Shown: positions 17,641 to 26,776, numbered from the stretch's first letter. The stretch is DNA of 64,000 nt from Mycobacterium sp. GA-1841 (GCF_001954135.1 NZ_MBEQ01000029.1:1-64000); one strand, 5' to 3'. The notes: generated from the letters alone by a model not told the origin. A program made the numbers and translations.

Positions 17641-19467
17641 ATGAGCTCGTCCGATGTCACGCTCACCGCGGCCGCGGGCACCGAGGGCGGCGGCGCCGCG
17701 CTCGACCAGGTGATCGGCATGTCGGTGGCCGCGACGATCGTCACCGTCGCGCTGCTGTGGATCGGCTACCTGCACCGCAACCGCCGTATCACGTGGCTGA
17801 ACGACTTCGCCGAACGGTTGGGCCGCAAGTTCCACCGGCCGCCGTGGGTGGCGCTGCAGGTGTTTCTGTTCACCGCGACCATCATCTGCGCGTTGTTCGG
17901 TTTCATCTGGGATGTCAGCCTGCACATCGGCAAGGGACGCGACGCGGGCCCACTGGCGAACCCGGCGCACTACTTCATCCTGATCGGCCTGTTCCTGCTG
18001 TTCATCGCCGGTTCGATGGCCATCGTCCTGCCCTACGACAAGCCCGGCCCGGCAGCCCTCCGGATCACCCGCAGCTGGTACGCCCCGGTGGGTGGCGTCC
18101 TGATGGCGGCCTGCGGGCTGTACGCGCTCATCGGTTTCCCGCTCGACGACATCTGGCACCGCATCTTCGGCCAAGATGTCACGCTTTGGGGGCCAACGCA
18201 TTTGATGCTGATCGGCGGCGCCGGGCTGTCTCTGATCGCGGTGCTGCTGCTCGAACATGAAGGCCGGGTGGCGATGGGCCCGGACGCCGGCGAGGACACC
18301 AAGTTCAACCGGTTCCTCTATTACCTGTCGTTCGGCGGTCTGTTCATCGGGCTCTCGGTGTTCCAGATCGAGTACGACTTCGGCGTCGAGCAGTTCCGTT
18401 TGGTGCTGCAACCCATGATGATCGCCGCAGCGGCCGCACTTGCCGCCGTCGCCGCCCGGCTCGTACTCGGCCCGGGTGGCGCGCTGATCGGGGCCGCCTT
18501 CGCCATCGTGCTGCGCGGGGCGGTCGCCGTCATCGTCGGGCCGGTTCTCGGCGCCCCGACCAGTTGGTTCGCGCTCTACCTGGGGCCCGCGCTGGTGGTC
18601 GAGCTCATCGCCCTGACCCCATTGATCAAGCGGCCCATCCTGTTTGGTGCGATCGGTGGTGTCGGCGTGGCCACCGTCGGGCTGTGGCTGGAGTCGTTCT
18701 GGATCGGCGCGGTCTATCACTATCCGTGGCCCACGAGCATGTGGGGTGAGGCGTTGGCCATGGCGATCCCGGTGGCCGTCGCCATGGGGATGTGTGGCGC
18801 GCTGCTGGCGTTGGTGCTCAACGGCCAACCGCTGCCGCGGCCTGCCGCAGGCATCTCCATCGTGGTGATCACGGTCCTGGTGATCGGCGGTGCCGTGGCC
18901 AACGGGCTGCGCACCGAGGTGCCGGAGAACGCCCGCGCCACAATCACGTTGACCGACCTTCCGGAACATAACGGCCACCGCATGGTCTCGGCCGACGTCC
19001 AGATCACCCCGAGCGATCTGGTGAGCGACAACCCGGAGTGGGTGTCGATCCTGGCCTGGCAGGGTGGCCTGGCGAATCAGCACGGGCTGGTGATCGACCG
19101 GCTGGAGAACGTCGGGCCCGGGCATTACCGCTCGACGCAACCGATCCCGGTGTCGGGAAGCTGGAAGACCTTGCTGCGGGTACAAGACGGCACCACCATG
19201 GCCGGGGTACCGATCTACCTACCTGCCGATCCGGGGATCGGCGCCACCGAGACCCCGGCGTTGGCGTCCAGCGACCGGGAGTTCGTGCAGGAGATCACGA
19301 TCCTGCAGCGCGAACGGAACTTGAACCATCCGGCCTGGCTGTACAACGTGGCTTCGCTGGTGGTCCTGGTGTGCACCTTGATCCTGATCGCCGGACTGAG
19401 TTGGGGCGCGGGCCGGATCAATGCCAAGGAGTTGGCCTCCGGCCGGGAACCCGCTGGACAGACATGA
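17641..19467 (+). CDS. Large polytopic membrane protein with conserved intramembrane histidines
   Basis: A 608-residue protein with about a dozen hydrophobic segments in residues 20-430, then a soluble, probably extracytoplasmic, beta-rich domain (ATITLTDLPEHNGHRMVSAD onward) and one last membrane segment (VVLVCTLILIAGLSWGAG). Histidines sit in or beside membrane segments: WDVSLHIGKGRDAGPLANPA, HYFILIG, DDIWHRIFGQDV, WGPTHLMLIGG and AVYHYPWPTSMW. Such placing suggests metal or haem ligands. I do not recognise the family by name. It is the first gene of a coupled four-gene set with a cupredoxin-like lipoprotein, which points to metal handling or a redox process at the membrane (inference). Confidence 0.75.
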   Translation: MSSSDVTLTAAAGTEGGGAALDQVIGMSVAATIVTVALLWIGYLHRNRRITWLNDFAERLGRKFHRPPWVALQVFLFTATIICALFGFIWDVSLHIGKGRDAGPLANPAHYFILIGLFLLFIAGSMAIVLPYDKPGPAALRITRSWYAPVGGVLMAACGLYALIGFPLDDIWHRIFGQDVTLWGPTHLMLIGGAGLSLIAVLLLEHEGRVAMGPDAGEDTKFNRFLYYLSFGGLFIGLSVFQIEYDFGVEQFRLVLQPMMIAAAAALAAVAARLVLGPGGALIGAAFAIVLRGAVAVIVGPVLGAPTSWFALYLGPALVVELIALTPLIKRPILFGAIGGVGVATVGLWLESFWIGAVYHYPWPTSMWGEALAMAIPVAVAMGMCGALLALVLNGQPLPRPAAGISIVVITVLVIGGAVANGLRTEVPENARATITLTDLPEHNGHRMVSADVQITPSDLVSDNPEWVSILAWQGGLANQHGLVIDRLENVGPGHYRSTQPIPVSGSWKTLLRVQDGTTMAGVPIYLPADPGIGATETPALASSDREFVQEITILQRERNLNHPAWLYNVASLVVLVCTLILIAGLSWGAGRINAKELASGREPAGQT

Positions 19468-19634
19468 CGGTGAGTCAGGTTCAGTACCAGGCCGATCACA
19501 CGTTGTTGCTGGCGTTGCCGGCCTTCGCCCCGGCCGTCGTCGTGGTGGGCGTCGTGGTGTACGTCGCCATGCGGGACCGGCGCCGCGGTCGAGATGAAGA
19601 GTCGGACACCTCAAGCGAAGATGGTTCACCGTGA
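19464..19634 (+). CDS. Single-pass small membrane protein (56 aa)
   Basis: The ATG overlaps the stop of the preceding gene as ATGA, and its own stop overlaps the next GTG. One membrane segment (LPAFAPAVVVVGVVVYVAMR) is followed by a charged tail rich in Arg, Asp, Glu and Ser. It resembles small accessory subunits of membrane oxidoreductases or transporters, but has no recognised domain. The double overlap argues strongly that it is a real gene. Confidence 0.7.
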   Translation: MTVSQVQYQADHTLLLALPAFAPAVVVVGVVVYVAMRDRRRGRDEESDTSSEDGSP

Positions 19635-20062
19635 TCAACCTCAAAAGCAGTGTCATCGTTGTGGCGTCCGCTCTCGCGCTGGTGACGGCGGGGTGTGGCG
19701 GCTCGAAAACCGCCGAGAATGCCGATGGTTCGGGCAGTCCCACGGCAACCACGATCAGCCCGTCGGACATGACCGATGAGCAGCAGGGTCCGCCCCGCCT
19801 CCTCATCGACGTCACGATCAAGGGCGGTGAGGTGACCCCCACCAACGAGCGGCTGCAGGGCAAGGTCGGCCAGCCGATCGTGGTGCGGGTCAACAGCGAC
19901 GCCGACGACGAACTGCATGTGCACTCCAACCCTGAGCACAGCTTCAAGGTCGAGCCGCGTGACGGCCAGCAGTTCCAGTTCACGGTCGACGTGCCCGGCG
20001 TGGTGGACATCGAGCTGCATCACGCCAACCGCACGATCGCCAGCGTGCAAGTGCAGCAGTGA
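19631..20062 (+). CDS. Cupredoxin-like lipoprotein
   Basis: The GTG overlaps the previous stop. LVTAGC with Cys22 is a lipobox, so the protein is anchored to the outer face of the membrane. After a Ser/Thr-rich linker, residues 57-143 form a beta-rich cupredoxin-like domain. DELHVHSNPEHSF gives His96, His98 and His103; VDIELHHANRT gives His130 and His131. These H-x-H and E-L-H words are typical of cupredoxin_1-type domains that may bind copper or iron. No Met or Cys ligand of a blue copper site is clear. It probably delivers or holds metal for its membrane neighbours. Confidence 0.78.
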   Translation: MINLKSSVIVVASALALVTAGCGGSKTAENADGSGSPTATTISPSDMTDEQQGPPRLLIDVTIKGGEVTPTNERLQGKVGQPIVVRVNSDADDELHVHSNPEHSFKVEPRDGQQFQFTVDVPGVVDIELHHANRTIASVQVQQ

Positions 20063-21345
20063 CGCCCGAGTCGACCGCGGTCCTGGCCCATGGTCTGGGC
20101 GGCTCGACTGACCTGCCGATTCCCTACACGTACGCGCTGATCGGCGCGGCGTGGACGTTGACGTTCACCTTTGCGGTCGTGGCGTTGGCCTGGCGCCGGC
20201 CCCGGTTTGATCCGGGCAAACCCGGTGTGGCGCTGCCGTCCTGGGTGACGTCGGTGGTCGACTCCGCGGTGACCCGGTGGGCGGTCAGCCTGCTCGCACT
20301 CGCCGTCGTCGGGTGGGTGGCATTCACCGCGGTCACCCGGGCGCCGAACGCCAATCCGCTGCCCGGGGTCTTCTACGTGCTGCTGTGGGTGGGTGTGGTG
20401 GCAGCCTCGGTGTTGTTCGGACCGGTATGGCGGCTGATCTCACCGGTGCGGGCGCTGTACCGATTCGTCCCGGGAACGGGCCGGCTGGCCTACCCGGAGC
20501 GGCTCGGCTACTGGCCGGCGGCCGTCGGGCTGTTCGCGTTCGTGTGGTTGGAACTGGCCAGCCCGGATCCGGGATCGCTTGCCGCCATTCGCAACTGGCT
20601 CCTGATCTACCTCGTGGTGACGTTGGCCGGTGCGGTGTGTTGCGGGCCGCGCTGGCTGGAGAGCGCCGACCCGTTCGAGGTGTACAGCATGGCCGCCTCG
20701 AAGCTCTCGCCGCTGCGCCGCCATGACGGGCGGTTCGTGATCGGCAACCCGTTCGATCACCTGCCGTCGCTACCGGTGCGCTCTGGGCTGGTGGCACTGC
20801 TGGCGGTGTTGCTGGGTTCGACCGCGTTCGACAGCTTCTCGGCAATGCCCCAGTGGCGCAATTTCGTCGACGCGCACTCCGGGTCCGCGGTCGAGGCCAG
20901 CCTGATCCGCACCGCGGGACTGCTGGTGTTCGCCACCACGGTGGCGGTCACCTTCTGGGCGGCCACCCGCACCACCGGCGGGGTCGATCGCCGGTTACGA
21001 CGCGAGCTACCCGGACTGATGGCGCATTCCCTGGTGCCGATCGTCATCGGCTACGTGTTCGCGCACTATCTGTCCTACCTGGTGGAGCGCGGGCAGCAGA
21101 CGGTGATCCTGCTGTTCGGGCTGCACGATCTGCAGGTGAGCTATTTCCTCTCGGCGCACCCCTCAGTGTTGGCCACGCTCAAGGTCGGGTTCGTGTTGGC
21201 CGGTCATGTCGCCGGGGTGATCGCGGCGCACGACCGTGCCCTTCGCCTGTTGCCGAAGCAGCATCAGCTCACCGGGCAGCTCGCGACGATGCTGGTGATG
21301 GTCGGCTATACCTTCACCGGGCTTTACCTGCTGTTCGGCGGGTAG
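20059..21345 (+). CDS. Polytopic membrane protein, last gene of the cupredoxin cluster
   Basis: A 428-residue protein with about ten membrane segments. Conserved-looking loops are WRLISPVRALYRFVPG, GPRWLESADPFEVYSMAASK and NPFDHLPSLPVRSG, then FAHYLSYLVERG near the C-terminus. From memory, actinobacterial relatives are sometimes labelled 'fenitrothion hydrolase'; I could not verify this and no hydrolase motif is visible. The start overlaps the lipoprotein stop, so all four genes are made together. Role unknown; a partner of the cupredoxin lipoprotein is inferred. Confidence 0.75.
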   Translation: MTPESTAVLAHGLGGSTDLPIPYTYALIGAAWTLTFTFAVVALAWRRPRFDPGKPGVALPSWVTSVVDSAVTRWAVSLLALAVVGWVAFTAVTRAPNANPLPGVFYVLLWVGVVAASVLFGPVWRLISPVRALYRFVPGTGRLAYPERLGYWPAAVGLFAFVWLELASPDPGSLAAIRNWLLIYLVVTLAGAVCCGPRWLESADPFEVYSMAASKLSPLRRHDGRFVIGNPFDHLPSLPVRSGLVALLAVLLGSTAFDSFSAMPQWRNFVDAHSGSAVEASLIRTAGLLVFATTVAVTFWAATRTTGGVDRRLRRELPGLMAHSLVPIVIGYVFAHYLSYLVERGQQTVILLFGLHDLQVSYFLSAHPSVLATLKVGFVLAGHVAGVIAAHDRALRLLPKQHQLTGQLATMLVMVGYTFTGLYLLFGG

Positions 21346-21355
21346 CCTCGGGGGC

Positions 21356-21925
21356 ATGCAGAGGTCCAGGCAGACCCGCGCGCTCATCATCGTCGACGTG
21401 CAGAACGATTTCTGCGAGGGCGGCTCGCTGGCGGTCTCGGGCGGTTCGGCCGTGGCGCAGGGCATCACCGATCTGCTGGCCACCGACCACGGCTACGACC
21501 ACGTGGTGGCCACCAAGGATTTCCACATCGATCCGGGCGACCATTTCTCGGAGACTCCCGACTACCGCACGTCCTGGCCACGGCACTGCGTCGCCGAGAC
21601 GACCGGCGCGGATTTCCACCCCGATCTCGACCCCGCCCCGGTCGAGGCAGTGTTCGAGAAGGGGCATTACTCGGCGGCCTACAGCGGGTTCGAGGGAATC
21701 GACGATACGGGGACGACGCTGACGGATTGGCTGGGCCAACGGAACGCCGCGGCCGTCGACGTGGTGGGCATCGCCACCGATTACTGCGTCGCGGCCACGG
21801 CTGCCGACGCCGTCAAGGCCGGGTTGCGAACCCGGGTGTTGACCGCCCTGACGGCCGGGGTGGCGCCCGAGAGTTCTGCGGCCGCCTTGGCCGAATTACG
21901 TTCGGCCGGGGTGGAAATCAGCTAG
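21356..21925 (+). CDS. pncA: Nicotinamidase / pyrazinamidase PncA
   Basis: A 189-residue cytosolic hydrolase that converts nicotinamide to nicotinate for NAD recycling and activates pyrazinamide. The triad is visible: Asp14 in IIVDVQNDF, Lys102 in VFEKGHYSA and Cys144 in GIATDYCVAA. The metal ligands Asp55, His57, His63 and His77 are all in place (TKDFHIDPGDHF and WPRHC). The enzyme should therefore be active. It starts 10 bases after the membrane cluster and may be read from the same transcript. It is convergent with the hydratase gene, overlapping by 8 bases. Confidence 0.95.
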   Translation: MQRSRQTRALIIVDVQNDFCEGGSLAVSGGSAVAQGITDLLATDHGYDHVVATKDFHIDPGDHFSETPDYRTSWPRHCVAETTGADFHPDLDPAPVEAVFEKGHYSAAYSGFEGIDDTGTTLTDWLGQRNAAAVDVVGIATDYCVAATAADAVKAGLRTRVLTALTAGVAPESSAAALAELRSAGVEIS

Positions 21926-22733
21926 TCGGGTCGACGGGACGGCCGGTCCAATGTGGTTCGCGCCGTTCGACGTAGGCCCGCACGCCTTCGCGGGCGTCGT
22001 CGTGTGCCATCAACCGCAGGTGGATCTGAGTCTCCCGGGCGCCGACTGCGCCCCGGTCGAGGTCGTAGGAGTCCCACAGCAACCGCTTGCTGGCCGCTAC
22101 CGACATCGGCGCGGTGTTGACGGCGATGTCCGTGGCGAGTTCCAGCGCTGCCGGCAGCACCTGCTCGGCAGGTAACGCGCGACTGCCCAGACCGAGTTCC
22201 ACGGCGCGGTGGCCGTCGAACGTGGTCCCGGCCAACAGGATCTCCGCTGCGTTGGCCAGGCCCACGAGCCGTGGCAACACCCAATGCGAGTAGGCGTCCC
22301 CCACCATGCCGCGACGGACCTGCACCACGCCGTAGCGGGCGTCGGCGGCGAAAAACCGGATGTCGCACTGCAATGCCAGGGTGAGCCCGATGCCGATGGC
22401 GTGTCCGTTGACCGCCGCGATCACCGGCTTGGACAGGTCCCAGGCCGGGGCGGCCAGACCGGCCGCGCTGAACTGCTCACCGGGTCCGGTGAAGGTGTGC
22501 TCGCCGGCGCCGAGGTCGGCTCCGGCGCAGAACGCGGGCGGGGCACCGGTCAGCACGATCACCCGAATCGCGTCGTCGCCGTCGCACCGCGTGTACGCGT
22601 CGGCCAGCTCCTCGCGCATTCCGCCACCGAACGCATTGCGTTGCTGCGGCCGGTCCAAGGTGATGGTCGCCACCGCCCCGTCGACGGTGACCCGCAGCGT
22701 CCGGTAGTCCGGCAGATCAGACGTACTGCCCAC
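21918..22733 (-). CDS. Enoyl-CoA hydratase/isomerase family protein
   Basis: A 271-residue crotonase. LDRPQQRNAFGGGMREEL is the N-terminal signature; PAFCAGADLGAG forms the first oxyanion-hole segment, and AVNGHAIGIGLTLALQCDI the second with its GxG helix. VVQVRRGMVGDAYSHWVLPR is where catalytic Glu residues would be; here the usual Glu are not obvious, so the reaction (hydration or isomerisation of a fatty or steroid CoA ester) is uncertain. It is divergent from glgX with 65 bases between. The start is a GTG. Confidence 0.88.
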   Translation of the reverse strand: MGSTSDLPDYRTLRVTVDGAVATITLDRPQQRNAFGGGMREELADAYTRCDGDDAIRVIVLTGAPPAFCAGADLGAGEHTFTGPGEQFSAAGLAAPAWDLSKPVIAAVNGHAIGIGLTLALQCDIRFFAADARYGVVQVRRGMVGDAYSHWVLPRLVGLANAAEILLAGTTFDGHRAVELGLGSRALPAEQVLPAALELATDIAVNTAPMSVAASKRLLWDSYDLDRGAVGARETQIHLRLMAHDDAREGVRAYVERREPHWTGRPVDPTS

Positions 22734-22798
22734 GGTTGCCCAACGTACCGCTGCTCATTCGCCGGGCCGCAGTCCGCCGAGCGCCGTATGGTCGATTT

Positions 22799-24949
22799 GT
22801 GACCGCCGTGGAACGAACCGACGAAAATGCCCTGGAAATCTGGCGTGGCAAGGCCTACCCGCTGGGTGCCACCTACGACGGCTCGGGCACGAACTTCGCG
22901 CTGTTCAGCGAGGTCGCCGAACGCGTCGAACTGTGCCTGTTCGACACCGACGAGTCCGGTGCCCAGCACGAGACCCGTTTGCCGCTGCCCGAGGTGGACG
23001 GATTCGTCTGGCATGGGTTCATTCCCGGGATCGAGCCGGGCCAACGCTACGGCTACCGGGTGTACGGGCCCTACGACCCGGCCGCCGGACATCGGTGCAA
23101 CCCGAACAAGCTCGTGCTGGACCCGTACGCCAAGGCCATCGACGGCACCTTCGACTGGAATCAGTCACTGTTCAGCTACACCTTCGGCGATCCGGACACC
23201 CGTAACGACGACGATTCCGCGCCCAGCATGCCCAAGTCCGTGGTGATCAACCCGTACTTCGACTGGGGTGTGGACCGACCGCCCGGTCACGAATACGCCG
23301 ACACCGTCATCTACGAGGCGCACGTCAAAGGGCTCACGCAGACCCATCCCGACATCCCGGAGAACATCCGCGGCACGTACGCCGGCGTCGCGCACCCGGT
23401 GATCATCGAGCACCTGAAGGCGCTGGGGGTCAACGCGGTCGAGCTGATGCCCGTGCACCACTTCGCGAACGACTCGACCTTGATCGACAAGGGTTTGTCG
23501 AACTACTGGGGCTACAACACCATCGGGTTCCTGGCGCCCGACGCCAAGTACAGTTCGAGCTCGACCGCGGGCGGTCAGGTGCAGGAGTTCAAGGCCATGG
23601 TGCGGGCCCTGCACGAGGCCGAGATCGAGGTGATCCTCGATGTGGTCTACAACCACACGGCCGAGGGCAATCACATGGGTCCGACGCTGTCGATGCGCGG
23701 CATCGACAATGCCGCCTATTACCGGTTGGTCGACGACGACAAGCAGTACTACATGGATTACACCGGCACCGGCAACAGTCTCAACGTCGGACATCCGCAC
23801 GCACTGCAACTGATCATGGACTCGCTGCGCTACTGGGTGCTCGAGATGCACGTCGACGGGTTCCGGTTCGACCTGGCCGCCACGCTGGCCCGCGAGTTCT
23901 ACGATGTGGACCGACTGAGCACATTTTTCGAACTGGTGCAACAGGATCCGGTCGTCAGCCAGGTCAAACTGATCGCCGAACCGTGGGACGTCGGGCCCGG
24001 CGGCTACCAGGTGGGCAACTTTCCTCCGCAATGGACAGAGTGGAACGGCAAATACCGTGACACCGTGCGTGACTACTGGCGTGGCGAGCCGGCCACACTC
24101 GATGAGTTCGCCTCCCGGCTGACCGGTTCGGCCGACCTCTACGAGCAGACCGGCAGACGACCGTTCGCCTCGATCAACTTCGTCACCGCCCATGACGGTT
24201 TCACGTTGCGTGACCTGGTGTCCTACAACGAGAAACACAATGAGGCCAACGGCGAGGACAACCGCGATGGGGAGAGCAACAACAAGTCGTGGAACTGCGG
24301 CGCCGAAGGGCCCTCCGACGATCCCGCCGTCAACGACTTACGGGCTCGTCAACAACGTAATTTCCTGACCACTCTGCTGCTCTCCCAGGGTGTTCCGATG
24401 ATCTCGCACGGCGACGAGCTGGGTCGCACGCAGCGCGGAAACAACAACGTGTACTGCCAGGACAACGACATCTCCTGGATCGACTGGGCCAGTGCCGACA
24501 CGGATCTGATCGAGTTCACCCGTTCGGTGTCGGCGTTGCGCGCCGCGCACCCGGTGTTCCGGCGCCGCCGGTTCTTCGACGGCCGACCGGTCCGCGAGGC
24601 GGGGGCGGCGGTGTTGCCCGACATCGCCTGGTTCGCCCCCGACGGATCGGACATGACGACAGAGGACTGGGAGACCGGGTACGCGAAGTCGGTGGCGGTC
24701 TATCTGAACGGGCAGGGTATCGCCGATCTCGACATGCGCGGTCAGCGCGTCGTCGACGACTCGTTCCTGCTGTGCTTCAACGCGCATCACGAACCGATCG
24801 AGTTTGCTTTACCACCGGCACAATTCGCGGCGCGATGGGTTCCGGCGATCAGCACGTCGGCAAACTCGAGCGCGGACCCGATCGCCGCCGGCGACACGGT
24901 CAGCGTCGACGCCCGCGCGGTGCTTGTCCTCCACGCCGAATCAGATTGA
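22799..24949 (+). CDS. glgX: Glycogen debranching enzyme GlgX (TreX-like)
   Basis: A 716-residue GH13 enzyme that cleaves alpha-1,6 branches of glycogen or of alpha-glucan. An N-terminal CBM48-like domain begins at AYPLGATYDGSGTNFALFSE. The catalytic barrel shows ILDVVYNHTAEGN, DGFRFDLAATLARE (nucleophile Asp), KLIAEPWDVGPGG (acid Glu) and FVTAHDGFTLRDLVSYNEKH (third Asp). GTG at 22799 is chosen; GTG at 22808 is also possible. Unlike many actinobacteria, no treY or treZ gene is beside it. It may supply linear glucan for the TreS/Mak/GlgE economy encoded 8 kb away. Confidence 0.93.
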   Translation: MTAVERTDENALEIWRGKAYPLGATYDGSGTNFALFSEVAERVELCLFDTDESGAQHETRLPLPEVDGFVWHGFIPGIEPGQRYGYRVYGPYDPAAGHRCNPNKLVLDPYAKAIDGTFDWNQSLFSYTFGDPDTRNDDDSAPSMPKSVVINPYFDWGVDRPPGHEYADTVIYEAHVKGLTQTHPDIPENIRGTYAGVAHPVIIEHLKALGVNAVELMPVHHFANDSTLIDKGLSNYWGYNTIGFLAPDAKYSSSSTAGGQVQEFKAMVRALHEAEIEVILDVVYNHTAEGNHMGPTLSMRGIDNAAYYRLVDDDKQYYMDYTGTGNSLNVGHPHALQLIMDSLRYWVLEMHVDGFRFDLAATLAREFYDVDRLSTFFELVQQDPVVSQVKLIAEPWDVGPGGYQVGNFPPQWTEWNGKYRDTVRDYWRGEPATLDEFASRLTGSADLYEQTGRRPFASINFVTAHDGFTLRDLVSYNEKHNEANGEDNRDGESNNKSWNCGAEGPSDDPAVNDLRARQQRNFLTTLLLSQGVPMISHGDELGRTQRGNNNVYCQDNDISWIDWASADTDLIEFTRSVSALRAAHPVFRRRRFFDGRPVREAGAAVLPDIAWFAPDGSDMTTEDWETGYAKSVAVYLNGQGIADLDMRGQRVVDDSFLLCFNAHHEPIEFALPPAQFAARWVPAISTSANSSADPIAAGDTVSVDARAVLVLHAESD

Positions 24950-25283
24950 GCGTCAATTCGAAGCGTTGCTCATCGCGTCGATCCGCCTGCCGTAACCAGG
25001 AAGTCTGGTACCTTGAACATGTAGCAGCCGTGGCCGCCTCAGTAGACGTTGAGCGCTAGTTCGATGTCACCGGCCGGGCGGGCCGGCGGGTACGAGCCGA
25101 AGAGCGGCGGCAACTACCCTGCGGCCACGGCTGCGGCTTCTCAGCGGGTTTGCCGCGTGCGCCGCCTTCCCGATTCATTCGGTGTTCACCTGACTGCCAC
25201 TCGCTCGCCTCGCGGAGGCTGGTGCCGTAACCGGGTTCTTTAGAATCGGACATCAACCCGTGAGTCGAACGGAGGTTTCGGCC
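24950..25283. other. Long untranslated interval with a nested inverted repeat, upstream of GntR
   Basis: A 334-base gap. It contains an ACCAG-N5-CTGGT repeat (24995-25009), and a strong nested structure: GCAGCCGTGGCCGC (25024-25037) pairs with GCGGCCACGGCTGC (25121-25134), enclosing a CCGGCC/GGCCGG hairpin (25070-25086). A 59-codon frame begins at 25065 but has no coding character or ribosome site. It may be a structured leader of the GntR gene or a glgX terminator. Confidence 0.5.
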
Positions 25284-26063
25284 GTGACTGAGCCGCGTTA
25301 CGAGATCGTTGCGCGTGAACTGCGGCTGCAGATCCTGCGCCGGGAGTACGCCGTCGGCGACTCACTGCCGAGCGAGAGCATGCTGTGTGCACAATTCGGG
25401 GTGTCACGGGGTCCGGTCCGACAGGCACTGGCCATGCTGAAGAACGAGGGGATGGTCTCGGTGTCGCGGGGAAAGCCCGCCGTGGTGCGAAGCTTCGACG
25501 CCACCCAGACACTCGACACCTTCACCCCGTTCACCCAGTGGGCGCGCCTGACCGGGCGCACCGCGGGGAGCCGCACGGTAGAGATCGCTCGCCGCAGAGT
25601 GTCCGAACCCGCCCGTACCGCACTGGGTCTGACCGAGGGCGACTTCGTCGTCGAGCTTCTGCGGCTGCGCCTGCTCGACGGTGAACCGACGATGCTGGAA
25701 CGGGCCACGTACACCGAGGAGGTCGGCTCGTTGTTGTTCGATTTCGACACCGACTCGGGTTCGATCACCGACTATCTCACCTCCAACGGGGTGCGATTCG
25801 ATTCGATGAGGCATGTGCTCGACGCGGTGGCGGCCGACGCGGTGGACAGTGAGACTCTCGAAATCGATACCGGTGCGCCCCTTCTGCGGGAGCGACGGTG
25901 CTCGTGGAATTCCGCCGGAGAAGCGTTCGAGTACGCGGATGACCGCTATCGCCCCGACCGGGTTGCCTTCAGCATCATCAACTCACGCACCATCGACCCG
26001 CGCGACGCGATGGCCGCGACGGGTCGAGGGCTCGGCCTCACTCGGCCGCGGGCAGATCGGTAA
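25284..26063 (+). CDS. GntR/HutC-type regulator
   Basis: A 259-residue regulator. Residues 1-70 form the winged helix (LQILRREYAVGDSLPSESML, FGVSRGPVRQALAMLKNEGM), and the remainder is a UTRA effector domain (RRRVSEPARTALGLTEGDFV, ERRCSWNSAGEAFEYADDRY). HutC/PhnF-type UTRA proteins sense small metabolites. GTG at 25284 follows ACGGAGG at 9 bases, so I prefer it to the GTG at 25260. Its convergent neighbours, a phosphonatase-like HAD and a FAD oxidoreductase, are the likely targets, as in aminophosphonate clusters. Confidence 0.9.
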   Translation: MTEPRYEIVARELRLQILRREYAVGDSLPSESMLCAQFGVSRGPVRQALAMLKNEGMVSVSRGKPAVVRSFDATQTLDTFTPFTQWARLTGRTAGSRTVEIARRRVSEPARTALGLTEGDFVVELLRLRLLDGEPTMLERATYTEEVGSLLFDFDTDSGSITDYLTSNGVRFDSMRHVLDAVAADAVDSETLEIDTGAPLLRERRCSWNSAGEAFEYADDRYRPDRVAFSIINSRTIDPRDAMAATGRGLGLTRPRADR

Positions 26064-26095
26064 TCGTCGAAAACGGTGGCTGTGCAGCCGGATCA

Positions 26096-26776
26096 TCAGC
26101 CCAAGGTGTCGAGCAGTGCCGGCAGGTCGGCCACACTGTCGATCACGTGGGTGGCGCCGGCGGCCCGCAACTGATCGTCGTGGTGTGCGCCGGTCCGCAC
26201 CCCGACCACGGCAAGGGCGCCGGCGCGCACCCCGCTCAGTACATCCGAGGCGGTGTCGCCGACCACGACCATCTCGCGCACCGAGTCGGTCCCGGTGCGG
26301 ATCAGAGCGGCCAGCGGCATGTCGGGGTATGGCCGCCCCCGCAGGCCGTCCCCCGGGCACAACACGATGTCGGCGACCTCGTTCCAGCCGAGGGTGTCGA
26401 TGATCGCCTGTTGCGTCTCATGAGCGAAGCCGGTTGTGAGCGCTGCCTTTATCCCCCGCCCCCGCAGGTTGGCGATGACCGTGGTCGCACCCGGGATTTC
26501 ACTGCACCGCCCCTGGGCGACCAGTCCGGCGTAACCGGCCTCGAAGGCCTTGTTCGCGGCCTGCGCCTGCTCCTCGTTACCGCCACTGAGATGCCGGAAC
26601 ACCTCGATCTTCGATTGGCCCATGGTTTCGGTGACGTAGCGCAGCATGTCGTCTCGCTCCGCGGGAGTACCGGAGAGCCCGGCATGGTCGTCGGCCATCA
26701 GGAAGGCCTGTTGCACCAGCCCACTGTCTTCGACGGTGGTTCCGGCCATGTCGAACACGACCAGTTGAACTGACAT
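26096..26776 (-). CDS. Phosphonatase-like HAD hydrolase
   Basis: A 226-residue HAD enzyme. VVFDMAGTTVEDSGLVQQ holds the nucleophile Asp9; the Met-Ala-Gly-Thr-Thr form is that of phosphonoacetaldehyde hydrolase (PhnX) and its relatives. ALTTGFAHETQQ is motif II, GRPYPDMP the region of motif III and VVGDTASDVLSGVRAG motif IV. ETMGQSKIEVFRHL lies where PhnX carries its Schiff-base lysine; whether this Lys is equivalent needs an alignment. Probably cleaves a C-P or C-O-P phosphate compound. It follows the FAD oxidoreductase by 42 bases on one strand. Confidence 0.85.
   Translation of the reverse strand: MSVQLVVFDMAGTTVEDSGLVQQAFLMADDHAGLSGTPAERDDMLRYVTETMGQSKIEVFRHLSGGNEEQAQAANKAFEAGYAGLVAQGRCSEIPGATTVIANLRGRGIKAALTTGFAHETQQAIIDTLGWNEVADIVLCPGDGLRGRPYPDMPLAALIRTGTDSVREMVVVGDTASDVLSGVRAGALAVVGVRTGAHHDDQLRAAGATHVIDSVADLPALLDTLG

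Noticed and set aside
17344-19185. 613-codon open frame on the minus strand
   Set aside because: Antisense to the polytopic membrane gene; composition rich in Gln, Asp and Arg without motif.
23165-24238. 357-codon minus-strand frame inside glgX
   Set aside because: Antisense shadow; glgX has all catalytic motifs on the other strand.
25065-25243. 59-codon frame in the GntR leader
   Set aside because: No ribosome site, Arg/Gly-rich, lies in the structured repeat; more likely non-coding.
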